The position numbers and the translations under genes are program-made. From contig NZ_VIWT01000001.1 in NCBI RefSeq assembly GCF_007829815.1, positions 4,053,501-4,117,500 on the forward strand: 64,000 nucleotides of DNA. Direction: 5' to 3'. The stretch is from Kitasatospora viridis. GTDB taxonomy: Bacteria > Actinomycetota > Actinomycetes > Streptomycetales > Streptomycetaceae. Position 1 is the stretch's first letter; every line of letters begins with the position of its first letter. The notes below the pieces were generated by a model. The model saw nothing but the letters and a program-made list of their open reading frames with translations, was not told the origin of the DNA and made no database searches. Positions 50,128-59,120 of this stretch are shown one piece after another.

Positions 50128-51546
50128 ATGACCACGTCCCAGTCCGCGGCCACCGCCGCGACCACCCCCGCACCCGACGCGCCGCCCCGAACACCGATGG
50201 AACGGGTCGCCCTGGCCCTCGCCTCGGGCGCCACCTTCCTGGCGGTGCTCGACACCACGGTCGTCAACATCGCCTTCGCGGACCTGCACAAGAGCTTCCC
50301 GACCGAGGCCCTGGCCAACCTGACCTGGGTGGTCACCGCCTACACGGTGGTCTTCGCGGCCCTGCTCGCGGTGGCCGGCCGGGTCGCCGACGTGGTCGGC
50401 CGCCGCCGGCTCTTCCTCTGGTCCACCGTGCTCTTCACCCTCGCCTCGCTGGGCTCCGGCGCGGCCCAGGGGCTCGACATGCTGGTGATCGCCCGGGCCG
50501 TGCAGGGCCTGGGGGCGGCGGGCATGATCCCGTCCGCGCTCGGCCTGGTGCTCGCGCACACCCCCGCGCCGCGCCGGCACGCCGCGATCGGCGTCTGGGG
50601 CGCGGTCGGCTCGCTGGCCGCCGCCGTCGGCCCGAGCCTCGGCGGCCTGCTGGTCGACGTCTGGGGCTGGCGCGCGGTCTTCCTGATCAACCTTCCGCTC
50701 GGCGTGGCCATCACCTTCCTGACGGTCCGCAAGCTCGCCGCCGACCGCACCGACGGCCGCCGGATGCCCGACCCGATCGGCACCGTGGCGCTCGCCCTGG
50801 GCCTGGGCGGCCTGGTCTTCGGCGTCACCCAGGGCAGCGACTGGGGCTGGACCGACTCCCGGGTGCTCGGGCTGCTGATCGGCGGCGCGGTGTGCACCGT
50901 GCTCGCCCTGGTGCTCTCCCGCCGGCACTCCTCGCCGGCCATCGAGTGGGACCTGTGGCGCAGCCGGGTCTTCGCCGGCACCAACGTCAGCTCCTTCTTC
51001 TTCGGCGCCTCGATGTACGCCTACCTGCTCTCCAGCCTGCTCTTCCTCAACACGGTGTGGCGCTACAGCGAGCTCAAGGCGGGCCTCGCGGTCTCGCCCG
51101 GCGCCTTCGCCGCCGCGTTCGGCGCCGTGGTGGTCGGCCGGTTCGCCGGGCCGAGCCGGCAGTGGCTGGCGGTCGGCATCGGCTCCGCGATGTTCGGCGG
51201 CTCGCTGGCCGCGCTCTACGGGCTGCTCGGCACCGAGCAGAAGTACCTGGAGATCATGCTGCCGATCGGCATCGTGGCCGGCGTCGGCATCGGTGCCGCG
51301 CTCACCGGCATCTCCAACGCCGCCGCCGCCGCGCTGCCCGCCGACCGGTTCGCCGCCGGCACCGGGCTGCTGATGACCTCCCGTCAGGTCGGCGGCGCGC
51401 TCGGCATCGCGGTCTTCGCCGCGATCCTCTCCAACGCCGGGATGATCGGGCCGCACGGCTACCTGCGCGCCTTCCTCGCCTCGGCGATCTGCGCCGGGGC
51501 CGCGGCCGTCTCGTCGATCGGAGTGCGCGAGCGGGCCGGCCGCTGA
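50128..51546 (+). CDS. MFS exporter, DHA2 (EmrB/QacA) family
   Basis: 472 aa, CGGAGGGG upstream. About 14 membrane helices. The DHA2 motif LAVLDTTVVNIAFADLHKSF is at the first helix, the A-motif GRVADVVGRRRLFL lies between helices 2 and 3, and GWRAVFLINLPLG is the typical helix-6 region. It would export a drug or the product of the adjacent ThDP/methyltransferase operon. Divergent orientation over a shared regulatory region supports that link. Confidence 0.92.
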   Translation: MTTSQSAATAATTPAPDAPPRTPMERVALALASGATFLAVLDTTVVNIAFADLHKSFPTEALANLTWVVTAYTVVFAALLAVAGRVADVVGRRRLFLWSTVLFTLASLGSGAAQGLDMLVIARAVQGLGAAGMIPSALGLVLAHTPAPRRHAAIGVWGAVGSLAAAVGPSLGGLLVDVWGWRAVFLINLPLGVAITFLTVRKLAADRTDGRRMPDPIGTVALALGLGGLVFGVTQGSDWGWTDSRVLGLLIGGAVCTVLALVLSRRHSSPAIEWDLWRSRVFAGTNVSSFFFGASMYAYLLSSLLFLNTVWRYSELKAGLAVSPGAFAAAFGAVVVGRFAGPSRQWLAVGIGSAMFGGSLAALYGLLGTEQKYLEIMLPIGIVAGVGIGAALTGISNAAAAALPADRFAAGTGLLMTSRQVGGALGIAVFAAILSNAGMIGPHGYLRAFLASAICAGAAAVSSIGVRERAGR

Positions 51547-51606
51547 GTCGCCGAGTCGGCTGAGTTCGCCGAGTTCGCCGAGCTGGCCGAGTTCGCTGAG
51601 TTCCCC
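51545..51606 (+). repeat. Seven tandem copies of a 9-bp unit (GAGTTCGCC)
   Basis: Imperfect copies of GAGTTCGCC run on directly from the exporter's stop codon. Like the repeats at 3191 and 45359, they sit in a gene tail or gap. Confidence 0.85.
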
Positions 51607-51693
51607 CCAGGGCGCGGCGAGCCGCGCGCGCCCGAGTCGCACGCGACGATGCCGAGGGTGTCGGAGCGTCACCGCGTCACACGAGGAGTACCG

Positions 51694-52281
51694 ATGGACA
51701 TCCGTGCCCTGCACACCCAGGCCCTGGCCCTGGCCACCGAGGTGGTCGAGCAGGTCAAGGCCGACCAGCTGGACCTGCCCACCCCCTGCGCCGACTGGAC
51801 CCTGGGCACCCTGCTGGCACACATGATCGGCCAGAACCACGGCTTCGCCGCCGCCGCCCGCGGCCTCGGCGACGACCACGAGCAGTGGCGCGACCGGCCG
51901 GTCGAGGGCGCCCCGGTGGCGCCGTGGGCGATCTCGGCGGCCGAGCTGACCGCCGCCTTCGCCACCGCCGAGGAGCCGTTCCGGATCCCGGAGATCCGGC
52001 CCGGCGTGGACATCCCGGCCGACATCGCGATCTCCTTCCACTACCTGGACACCCTGGTGCACGGCTGGGACCTGGCCGCCACCCTGGGCCTGCCGTTCGA
52101 GCCCCCGGCCGAGCTGGCCCAGGTGTTGCTGGCGGTCGCCGGCAAGGTGCCGGCCGAGCCGGCCGACCGCGGGCCCGGCAAGTTCTTCGCCGAGGTGCGC
52201 GAGGCCGAGCAGGAGGCCGACGCCTTCGACCGGGCGCTCGCGCTGCTCGGCCGCGACCGGAGCTGGACGCCGGCGGGCTGA
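51694..52281 (+). CDS. TIGR03086/MDMPI-type metal-binding protein
   Basis: 195 aa, CGAGGAG upstream. LDLPTPCADWTLGTLLAHMIGQNHGFA and FHYLDTLVHGWDLAATLGLP carry the His residues of the mycothiol-dependent maleylpyruvate isomerase/DinB fold. Enzymes of this group use mycothiol, the actinobacterial thiol; the reaction here is unknown. A 14-bp hairpin follows it. Confidence 0.88.
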   Translation: MDIRALHTQALALATEVVEQVKADQLDLPTPCADWTLGTLLAHMIGQNHGFAAAARGLGDDHEQWRDRPVEGAPVAPWAISAAELTAAFATAEEPFRIPEIRPGVDIPADIAISFHYLDTLVHGWDLAATLGLPFEPPAELAQVLLAVAGKVPAEPADRGPGKFFAEVREAEQEADAFDRALALLGRDRSWTPAG

Positions 52282-52301
52282 CCGGCCGTTCCCCACTACC
52301 A

Positions 52302-52340
52302 TGCGCAGCACCGGGCCGCCGTTGAGCCCGGTGCTGCGCA
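52302..52340 (+). terminator. 14-bp hairpin between MDMPI-like gene and ltrA
   Basis: TGCGCAGCACCGGG (52302-52315) and its complement (52327-52340) with an 11-base loop. The right arm ends only 3 bases before the GGGGGAG ribosome site of the next gene, so it may act on ltrA translation as well as ending the upstream transcript. Confidence 0.7.
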
Positions 52341-52355
52341 GGCGATGGGGGAGAC

Positions 52356-53546
52356 GTGACGGCGGTGGACAGCAGCGTCCGCGAGCGGGAGAGCGAGCGG
52401 CGGGAGATACCGGAGAAGCGGGTCACCTGGGCGGAGGCCTACTTCGACCTGGTCTTCGTCTTCGCGATCACCCAGGTCTCCAACCTGCTCTACGACCACC
52501 ACGGCGGCGGCGGACTGCTGCGCGCCCTGGTGGTCTTCATCCCGGTCTACTGGTGCTGGGTGGGCACCACCGTGCAGGCCAACGTGCGGGACGTGGACAG
52601 TGCCCGGGACCGGGTCGGGATCTTCGCCGTCGGCCTGTGCGGCCTGCTGATGGCGCTCGCGCTGCCGCAGGCCTACGGCACCCGCGGGGTGCTGTTCGGC
52701 GCGGCCTACTGGGGCGCCCGGCTGGTGCTGCTGGGGCTGATCCTGCGGCTGCGCGGCGGCGTCTGGCGCGGGCCGTTCGGCATCGGCGCGGCGATCAGCG
52801 GACCGCTGCTGCTGACCGGCGGGCTGCTGCACGGCGACGCCCGGCTCGGGCTCTGGGCGGCGGGCGCGCTGATCGACCTGGCCGGCCCGACCCTGCTGCG
52901 CTCCCGGCTGGCCCGGGTGACCTACCACCCCGGGCACCTGCCGGAGCGGTTCGGCCTGCTGATGCTGGTCGCGCTCGGCGAGTCGATCGTCAGCACCGGC
53001 GCCCCGGCGGCCGCGGCCACCGACCTGACCAGTGGTGAACTGCTGGCCGTGGTGGCCGCGTTCACCATCTCCTGCGGCCTGTGGTGGAGCTACTTCGCGC
53101 ACGCCAACGAGGCGATGCGGCACGCGGTGACGGTGGCACCCGCGCGCCGCGACCTGGTCCGCCGGGTGTTCTCCTACGCGCACCTGGTGCTGGTCGCCGC
53201 GGTGATCACCATCGCGGTCGGCTTCCACATGACGGTGGCCCACCCCGGCGAGCGCCTCGACCTCGGCACCCTCACGCTGCTGCACGGGGGTTGCGCGCTC
53301 TACCTGCTCACCTTCGGGTACACCCGGTGGGTCATGTTCCGGGTGCTGGCGCACACCCGGCTGGTGGCGGCCGCGGTGGTGCTGCTGCTGGTGCCGGCGA
53401 TGGCGGTGCTGCGGCTGCCCGCGCTGGCGGTGCTGAGCACCCTGGCGGTGCTGCTGGTGCTGCTCACCGCGGTGGAGGAGGCCCGGATCCGGCGGGCCCG
53501 GGCGGCGGTGGCGGCGGCCCCGGCGCCGCGGCCGGCGGCCGAATAG
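52356..53546 (+). CDS. ltrA: Low-temperature-requirement protein A (LtrA family)
   Basis: 396 aa from GTG, GGGGGAG upstream. About ten to twelve membrane helices. The family signature VTWAEAYFDLVFVFAITQVSNLL is at the N-terminus, and FGLLMLVALGESIVSTG and SCGLWWSYFAHAN follow. LtrA was found in Listeria as needed for growth in cold; the molecular function is unknown. The last residues are Pro/Ala-rich. Confidence 0.93.
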   Translation: MTAVDSSVRERESERREIPEKRVTWAEAYFDLVFVFAITQVSNLLYDHHGGGGLLRALVVFIPVYWCWVGTTVQANVRDVDSARDRVGIFAVGLCGLLMALALPQAYGTRGVLFGAAYWGARLVLLGLILRLRGGVWRGPFGIGAAISGPLLLTGGLLHGDARLGLWAAGALIDLAGPTLLRSRLARVTYHPGHLPERFGLLMLVALGESIVSTGAPAAAATDLTSGELLAVVAAFTISCGLWWSYFAHANEAMRHAVTVAPARRDLVRRVFSYAHLVLVAAVITIAVGFHMTVAHPGERLDLGTLTLLHGGCALYLLTFGYTRWVMFRVLAHTRLVAAAVVLLLVPAMAVLRLPALAVLSTLAVLLVLLTAVEEARIRRARAAVAAAPAPRPAAE

Positions 53547-53566
53547 GCGCTGTCGGCGCGGCTGTG

Positions 53567-53572
53567 TAGCGT
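53567..53572 (+). promoter_or_regulatory. Putative -10 (TAGCGT) of ung
   Basis: Fourth copy of this -10 hexamer in the window, 40 bases before the ung GTG. Confidence 0.5.
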
Positions 53573-53611
53573 GCGGGGTGAACGAGCGGGTCCGAGACAG
53601 AGGATGATGCG

Positions 53612-54334
53612 GTGACCGAGGTCGCTGAGGTGGAAGCTGCCGTGCTGGAGAACGAGTTCGAACTGCCCGGGTCCTGGCGGGAGGTGCTGGCGGGGGAGAC
53701 CGAGCAGCCGTACTTCGCCCAGCTGGCCGAGTTCGTCGCGGCCGAGCGGGCCGAGCACCAGGTCTTCCCGCCGCGCGGGCAGGTCTTCTCGGCGCTGGCC
53801 GCCACCGCCTACCGGGACGTCCGGGTGCTGGTGCTCGGCCAGGACCCGTACCACGACGACGGCCAGGCGCACGGCATGAGCTTCTCGGTGCTGCCGGGCA
53901 CCAAGACGCCGCCCTCGCTGCGGAACATCTTCAAGGAGCTGCACGCCGACCTGGAGCTGCCGGTGCCGGACAACGGCTACCTGATGCCCTGGGCCGAGCA
54001 GGGCGTGCTGCTGCTCAACGCGGTGCTGACGGTGCGCGCGCACGAGGCCAACTCGCACAAGGCCAAGGGCTGGGAGAAGTTCACCGACGCGGTGATCAAG
54101 GCGGTCAGCGCCCGCGAGGAGCCCTGCGTCTTCGTGCTCTGGGGCAACTACGCCAAGAAGAAGCTGCCGCTGATCGACACCTCGCGGCACGTGGTGGTGC
54201 AGGGGGCGCACCCCTCGCCGCTGTCGGCCAAGCTGTTCTTCGGCAGCCGGCCGTTCTCGCAGATCAACGAGGCGCTCGCGGGCTTCGGCGGCGAGCCGGT
54301 GGACTGGCGGATCCCCGACCTGGCGGGCAACTGA
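53612..54334 (+). CDS. ung: Uracil-DNA glycosylase, family 1
   Basis: 240 aa from GTG. The motifs are complete: VLGQDPYHDDGQAHGMSFSV with catalytic Asp, LLLNAVLTVRAHEANSH, FVLWGNYAKKK and GAHPSPLSAKLFFGSRPF with catalytic His. It removes uracil from DNA. The stop codon is inside the TGACGGTGCGTC element, 2 bases before the GH6 start. Confidence 0.96.
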   Translation: MTEVAEVEAAVLENEFELPGSWREVLAGETEQPYFAQLAEFVAAERAEHQVFPPRGQVFSALAATAYRDVRVLVLGQDPYHDDGQAHGMSFSVLPGTKTPPSLRNIFKELHADLELPVPDNGYLMPWAEQGVLLLNAVLTVRAHEANSHKAKGWEKFTDAVIKAVSAREEPCVFVLWGNYAKKKLPLIDTSRHVVVQGAHPSPLSAKLFFGSRPFSQINEALAGFGGEPVDWRIPDLAGN

Positions 54335-54343
54335 CGGTGCGTC
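54332..54343 (+). repeat. TGACGGTGCGTC dispersed element, copy 2
   Basis: Exact copy; it contains the ung stop codon and the GTG start of the GH6 gene. Confidence 0.7.
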
Positions 54344-55278
54344 GGGGGCGGGTGGCGGCGGCACTGGCGGGCTTACTGGCCGGCTCACTGGCCGCCGGGT
54401 GCGCGGGCGCGCCGCCGCCGCCCGCCCCGGGGTTCTACCGCTGGCCCGGCACGGCCGCTGAGCAGGCGGTGCGGCTGGCCCAGGAGCAGGGCCGGACGGC
54501 GGACCTGCCGGCGCTGCGCCGGCTGGCGGCGCAGCCAGTGGCGCGCTGGCTGACCGGGGACGACGCGGCCGGCGTCGCGGCCCAGGTGGTGACCGGCGCA
54601 GCGGCGGCTGGTCAGTTGCCGGTGCTGGTCGCCTACGACATCCCCGGGCGGGACTGCGGCGCCTACTCGCGCGGCGGGGCGGCGGACCCGGCGGCCTACC
54701 GGGCCTGGGTGGACCGGCTGGCCGCGGCGATCGGGGACCGGGCGGCCTGGGTGGTGCTGGAGCCGGACGCGGTGGCGCTGACGGTGACCGGCTGCGCCAC
54801 GGCCGGGGCCGACCGCTACCAGCTGCTGGCCTACGCGGTCGGCGAGTTGAAGGCGCACCCGAAGGTGCGGGTGTACCTGGACGCGGGCAACCCGGGGTAC
54901 GCCGGCCAGGCGGCGCAGATCGCCGACGGGCTGCGGGCGGCCGGCCTGCAGCGGGCCGACGGGTTCGCCGTGAACGTCTCCAACTTCTACACCACGCCGC
55001 AGAGTTCGGCGTACGGCCGGCAGCTTTCCGGGCTGCTCGGCGGCAAGCACTTCGTGATCGACACCAGCCGCAACGGCAATGGCGCGCTCGCGCCCACCGC
55101 CTGGTGCAACCCGCCCGGCCGCGCGCTCGGCGCCCCGCCCACCACCGCCACCGGCGACCCGTCGGTCGACGCCTTCCTGTGGGTCAAGAACCCCGGCGAG
55201 TCCGACGGCGACTGCGGCCGGGGCGAGCCGCCGGCGGGCGAGTTCTGGCTGGACTACGCGCTCGGGCTGGCGAAGTGA
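54337..55278 (+). CDS. cslZ: GH6 endoglucanase lipoprotein (CslZ-like)
   Basis: 313 aa from GTG; lipobox SLAAGC with Cys22. GH6 motifs are complete: VLVAYDIPGRDCGAYS with catalytic Asp, WVVLEPDAVAL, YLDAGNPGY, DTSRNGNG, CNPPGRALG and LWVKNPGESDG. In streptomycetes a GH6 enzyme is encoded with cslA-glxA and trims the hyphal-tip glycan. Here it faces the glxA/cslA genes convergently rather than reading with them. It lacks a carbohydrate-binding domain. Confidence 0.88.
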   Translation: MRRGRVAAALAGLLAGSLAAGCAGAPPPPAPGFYRWPGTAAEQAVRLAQEQGRTADLPALRRLAAQPVARWLTGDDAAGVAAQVVTGAAAAGQLPVLVAYDIPGRDCGAYSRGGAADPAAYRAWVDRLAAAIGDRAAWVVLEPDAVALTVTGCATAGADRYQLLAYAVGELKAHPKVRVYLDAGNPGYAGQAAQIADGLRAAGLQRADGFAVNVSNFYTTPQSSAYGRQLSGLLGGKHFVIDTSRNGNGALAPTAWCNPPGRALGAPPTTATGDPSVDAFLWVKNPGESDGDCGRGEPPAGEFWLDYALGLAK

Positions 55279-55287
55279 CGGTGCGTC
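55276..55287 (+). repeat. TGACGGTGCGTC dispersed element, copy 3
   Basis: Exact copy; it starts with the stop codon of the GH6 gene and forms the left arm of the terminator. Confidence 0.7.
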
Positions 55288-55312
55288 AGATCATTGGGAT
55301 CTGACGCACCGT
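55278..55312. terminator. 14-bp hairpin between convergent cslZ and glxA
   Basis: ACGGTGCGTCAGAT and its complement around CATTGGG. Both arms are made of the TGACGGTGCGTC element in opposite orientation. Confidence 0.85.
55301..55312 (-). repeat. TGACGGTGCGTC-type element, copy 4 (CTGACGCACCGT)
   Basis: Inverse partner of copy 3: its minus-strand reading is ACGGTGCGTCAG, sharing 10 bases with the element plus its palindromic extension. Confidence 0.5.
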
Positions 55313-55315
55313 TCC

Positions 55316-57253
55316 TCAGGTAGTCACCTGGACCCAGCGGGCCACCGAGGGGGTGCCGTTGTGGTCGGTGACGAAGAGCTGGTACCAGCCCGGCGGCAGC
55401 AGGTTCGGGTTGGCCGGGACGCCGAGGGCCAGTCGCCCGCCGGGGGCGGCGGTGACCGTGAGCGCGACCGAGCGCTGCTCCACGTCGGTCACGTGGGTGA
55501 CCGAACTCGGCCGGATCAGCCGGGCGGTGGCGATCGAGGCGGCGTCCGGCGAGTCGGCGGTGAGGGTGCCGCCGAGCTTGACGGAGGCGTCCGCGGCGGT
55601 CAGGCTCGGCCGGTCGCCGTGGTAGAGGTAGGGCGGCGTCCAGATCTCCACCCGCTGCTCGAACTTGGCCGGCTCGGTGTCCGCCCGGTCCGCGAACAGC
55701 GGGTTGGAGCCGAGCACCACCACCCGCCCGTCGGGCAGCAGCAGCGCCTCCGAGTGGTAGTCCCGCCCGACGGTGGGATCGGCAGCCGGCGTGAAGCTGT
55801 TGGTATCGGGGTGGTAGACCTGCGCCTTCAGCCGGTCGCTGAGCTGCTTGCCCCGGTAGTCGGCCGAGCCGCCGGTGGTGAAGACGGTGTCGTCGGGCAG
55901 GATCACGCTGTTCAGGTAGCGGGTGCCGCCCGCCGGCAGGTCGGGGCCCGGGGCGAAGCTCGGGTTCGGCACGCTCAGGTCGGCGATCGCCGTGCGCGCC
56001 GTGGACTTGTCCGACTCGCCCACCCCGCCGCCGCCGAGCACCATCACCCGCTGGCGCTGCGCCGGCGGCAGCAGCACCGAGGAGGAGGTCTCCAGCTGGT
56101 CCGGGTCGCGCAGCCCGGGCACGGTGCGGAAGGTGTCGGTGGTCAGGTTCCACAGCCGCGGGGTGCGGCCCTGGTCGGCCGGTCCGTAGCCGGAGTTGGA
56201 GCCGGTGAAGAACAACTCCCCGCTCTCGGTGAGGAAGAGCGTCGGGTAGGTCGGGAAGTAGCCGTCCGGCCCCGGGGACCAGGTACGGCTGGCCGGGTCG
56301 AAGAGCTCGTTGCCGGTGGCGGGCAGGATCTGCCCGGTGTCGTCCAGCCCGGAGACGGCCAGCACCCGGCCGTCCCCCAGCCCGGTCAGGGTCGGGTACC
56401 AGCGCGCGTACCGCATCGGCGGCACCGGCTCGTACTCCTCGCTGTCCGGGTTGAACTCCCAGGCGGTGCGCAGCCCTTGGAAGTCCTGCTTGGCGAGGGT
56501 GAGCGAGTCGGCCATGCCGTACACGTTGCGCGCGGCCGCGCCGGACAGGCCGCGCACGTGGTAGGTCGTGGTGGTGGTGCTGACCGAGCCCTGGCCGGCG
56601 GTGAGCGACTCGACGAAGACGTGCTGCTCGCTCGCGGCCACCTTGGTGGCGGCGCCGCTGCCGGTCTTCACCGCGGCGGGCACGGTGACCGGCGCGGTGC
56701 TGGCGTAGGCGCGGCCGTCCGGCGCGGTGAAGACGCTGCCCTTGGGCAGGGTGACCGGCCCGTCCGGGTTCTCGTTGCGCACCCGCATGGTGCCGGCCGC
56801 CTTGGTGACCGTGCCGTCCAACTGTTCGTAGCGCTGGGTGCCGCCGGCCACCAGCACCGAGCCGTCCGGAAGCGAGGTGTGCCCGCCGCAGAACATGTCG
56901 TCGGGCGTGGGGATCAGCTTGTAGGTGTTCTTCTCCGGGTCCCACAGCAGGCTCTTGAAGGTGCCGGCGGCGAAGGCCGCGGTGTCGTTCCCGGAGCCGG
57001 CCACGATCAGTACCTTGCCGGTCCGCAGCAGGGTCGCGTGCACCGCGCTGATCCGGAAGGCGGCCGGGAAGAGCAGGGTCTGCCAGGAGCCGTAGCGGGC
57101 CCGGTAGGCGGGCTGCCGGATCAGGTACTGGTGGTACTGCTGGGCGGCGAAGTCGGTGAGCGCGGGCGCGTTCATCCCGGCGACGGCCAGGGCGGCGGTG
57201 CCGGAGACCGCCCACCGCCTGGTGCGGTTGCGGAGCTTCATCGGATCCTTCAC
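55316..57253 (-). CDS. glxA: GlxA copper radical oxidase (galactose-oxidase fold)
   Basis: 645 aa from a GTG that overlaps the cslA stop (GTGA), matching the MKD start of known GlxA; an ATG five codons on is the alternative. An N-terminal signal anchor is followed by Kelch-type repeats. Cys122 (DMFCGGH) is placed to form the Tyr-Cys cofactor, with the ARWYPTL Trp/Tyr, GRDYHSEALLLPDG and THVTDVEQR metal-site segments, and a DUF1929 C-terminal domain. GlxA oxidises the glycan made by CslA and is needed for its deposition at hyphal tips. Confidence 0.94.
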   Translation of the reverse strand: MKDPMKLRNRTRRWAVSGTAALAVAGMNAPALTDFAAQQYHQYLIRQPAYRARYGSWQTLLFPAAFRISAVHATLLRTGKVLIVAGSGNDTAAFAAGTFKSLLWDPEKNTYKLIPTPDDMFCGGHTSLPDGSVLVAGGTQRYEQLDGTVTKAAGTMRVRNENPDGPVTLPKGSVFTAPDGRAYASTAPVTVPAAVKTGSGAATKVAASEQHVFVESLTAGQGSVSTTTTTYHVRGLSGAAARNVYGMADSLTLAKQDFQGLRTAWEFNPDSEEYEPVPPMRYARWYPTLTGLGDGRVLAVSGLDDTGQILPATGNELFDPASRTWSPGPDGYFPTYPTLFLTESGELFFTGSNSGYGPADQGRTPRLWNLTTDTFRTVPGLRDPDQLETSSSVLLPPAQRQRVMVLGGGGVGESDKSTARTAIADLSVPNPSFAPGPDLPAGGTRYLNSVILPDDTVFTTGGSADYRGKQLSDRLKAQVYHPDTNSFTPAADPTVGRDYHSEALLLPDGRVVVLGSNPLFADRADTEPAKFEQRVEIWTPPYLYHGDRPSLTAADASVKLGGTLTADSPDAASIATARLIRPSSVTHVTDVEQRSVALTVTAAPGGRLALGVPANPNLLPPGWYQLFVTDHNGTPSVARWVQVTT

Positions 57254-59001
57254 GGGAGATGCCTCTCGGGCTGCCGGGCGCGGCGCTGCCGGGCCCGGTC
57301 CATCAGGTGCACGGCCATCGGGAGCAGGCAGCTGAGCAGCGCGATCGCGGCCCAGACGCGCATCGCCGGCTGGCCGTCGCCGGTGACCGCGGAGGCGGCC
57401 AGCGCGCCGGCGAAGACCAGCGCCCAGCCGAGGTGGATGCGGAACGAGGCGGCCCGGTCGGGGCTGCCGGCCGCGCCCTTGGGCGTGACCACGAAGCGGC
57501 TGCGGCGCCGCAGCAGGGCCTGCACCAGTGCGGCGGCGTAGACCGGCCCGCAGAGCGCCGACATCGCCATCCCGGCCACGCCCGAGGAGCCCGCGGGCTC
57601 GTGCGGGCTGACGTTGTGCCGGCGGTTCCAGGTGTAGAGCAGCACCTGGAGCGCGGCGGCGTCGCCGTAGAGCATCAGCCAGAGTTGGGAGGGCACGTGC
57701 ACCCCGGAGGCGCCGAAGCCCAGGTAGAGCACGCTGGACAGGCCGCCGAGCAGCCAGGTGACGGCCGCCATCGGGTAGAAGCAGACCATCAGCGTGTAGT
57801 TGAGCAGCCGGCCCGGGCCGAGCCGCCAGGCCACCCGCCAGTACTGGGTGAGCAGGGTCTCGTAGGTGCCCCGGCTCCACCGCAGTTGCTGGGCGAAGAA
57901 GTCGGTCCAGGAGCTCGGCCCCTCGCCCACCGCCAGCACGTCGGGCGTGTAGACGGACTTCCAGCGGTGCCCGGTCAGCGGGTTGCGGGCGCGGTGGAAC
58001 TCCAGGCCGGTGGCCATGTCCTCGGTGATCGAGTCGGCCAGCCCGCCGATGCCGCGCAGCGCGCCGATCCGCACCGCGTTGTTGGTGCCGACGAACATCG
58101 GTGCGCCGTACCGGTTGCCGGCCCGCTGCACCAGGGCGTGGAACAGGAACTGCTGGCTCTCCGAGAACCGGGTGACCGAGCTGGGGGAGGAGTGGTAGTT
58201 GCCGTAGACCTGCGGGCCGACCACGAAGGCGACGTCGGGGTCGCGGAAGTAGCCGAGCATCCGCTCGCAGAGCTCGGGCACCGGCACGTGGTCGGTGTCC
58301 ACCGAGACCCAGAAGTCGTAGGCCTCGCCGTGCCGCTGGAGCCAGCTGTTGTAGTTGCCGTGCTTGGTGCGGGCCCGGAACCGGCCGCGCCGCTGGTTGA
58401 ACCGGCGCAGGCCGGCCCGGCTGAAGTGGCGCACTCCCAGCTCGGCGCAGAGCCCGCGCATCTCGGCGCTGTCGCCCTCGTCCAACAGCCATACGTGGTA
58501 AGGCCCGTCGTGGCGCACGTCGAGCGCGGCGCGCAGCGTGGCCCGGACCATCGCGGCGGGTTCCTTGCCGGGCACGCAGGTGGTCAGGAAGGCGACCCGG
58601 CTGCCGGGCAGCGGGCGGACCGGCACCGGGTCGCGGGCGACCAGCGTGGCGTGCGCGTTGGAGACCACGTTCACCAGGCGGCACAGCTCGATCACCGCGA
58701 CCGAGGCGACCATCACCCGGTCGCCGCCGAGCACCCAGGGGTCGGTCTCGCCCGGGCGCTGCGGCCAGTGGTCCGGCAGCAGCAGCCAGACCAGCAGTAC
58801 GGCCTCGAACAGCGGTGCGGCGACCAGCAGCAGGGCGGCCCGGAGCCGGTGCGGCTCGGCCCGCAGCAGGCCGCGGTAGGCGACCCGGTAGGGCCGGTGC
58901 GGGTCGGGCTCGGTGAGCGGACCGGCGAGCCGGCTGAACCCGGGGTAGTCGTAGCGGCCGGTGGGAGCGGGCGGCGCCGGCCTCGTGCTGACGTTGTTCA
59001 T
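57250..59001 (-). CDS. cslA: Cellulose-synthase-like glycosyltransferase CslA
   Basis: 583 aa from an ATG with GGAGAG upstream; a GTG 60 bases further up is possible. GT2 processive enzyme with two N-terminal and about five C-terminal membrane helices. Catalytic residues: DEGD, VSVDTDHVP (DxD), TEDMATGLE and QQLRWSRG (QxxRW). It polymerises a beta-linked glycan at growing hyphal tips. It lacks a PilZ domain, so direct c-di-GMP control is not indicated. Coupled to glxA by overlap. Confidence 0.94.
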   Translation of the reverse strand: MNNVSTRPAPPAPTGRYDYPGFSRLAGPLTEPDPHRPYRVAYRGLLRAEPHRLRAALLLVAAPLFEAVLLVWLLLPDHWPQRPGETDPWVLGGDRVMVASVAVIELCRLVNVVSNAHATLVARDPVPVRPLPGSRVAFLTTCVPGKEPAAMVRATLRAALDVRHDGPYHVWLLDEGDSAEMRGLCAELGVRHFSRAGLRRFNQRRGRFRARTKHGNYNSWLQRHGEAYDFWVSVDTDHVPVPELCERMLGYFRDPDVAFVVGPQVYGNYHSSPSSVTRFSESQQFLFHALVQRAGNRYGAPMFVGTNNAVRIGALRGIGGLADSITEDMATGLEFHRARNPLTGHRWKSVYTPDVLAVGEGPSSWTDFFAQQLRWSRGTYETLLTQYWRVAWRLGPGRLLNYTLMVCFYPMAAVTWLLGGLSSVLYLGFGASGVHVPSQLWLMLYGDAAALQVLLYTWNRRHNVSPHEPAGSSGVAGMAMSALCGPVYAAALVQALLRRRSRFVVTPKGAAGSPDRAASFRIHLGWALVFAGALAASAVTGDGQPAMRVWAAIALLSCLLPMAVHLMDRARQRRARQPERHLP

Positions 59002-59120
59002 ATCAGCCCAACTCTCCGTCAGGGCCTCGTCAGCGGGCGGAGGTTCCGTCCCGGTGATCACCCTTTCGGGTGGATCTGCCCGACGGTTCCGCGCTCCGGC
59101 CGCGGGGAAGGTATCCGGCC

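Noticed and set aside
49876..52311. Open frame of 811 codons opposite the DHA2 exporter
   Set aside because: The plus strand encodes a complete DHA2 transporter with conserved motifs; the minus frame has none.
57250..58684. Single fused GlxA-CslA protein on the minus strand
   Set aside because: The long open frame upstream of GlxA is out of frame with cslA coding; the two genes overlap by GTGA and are separate proteins.
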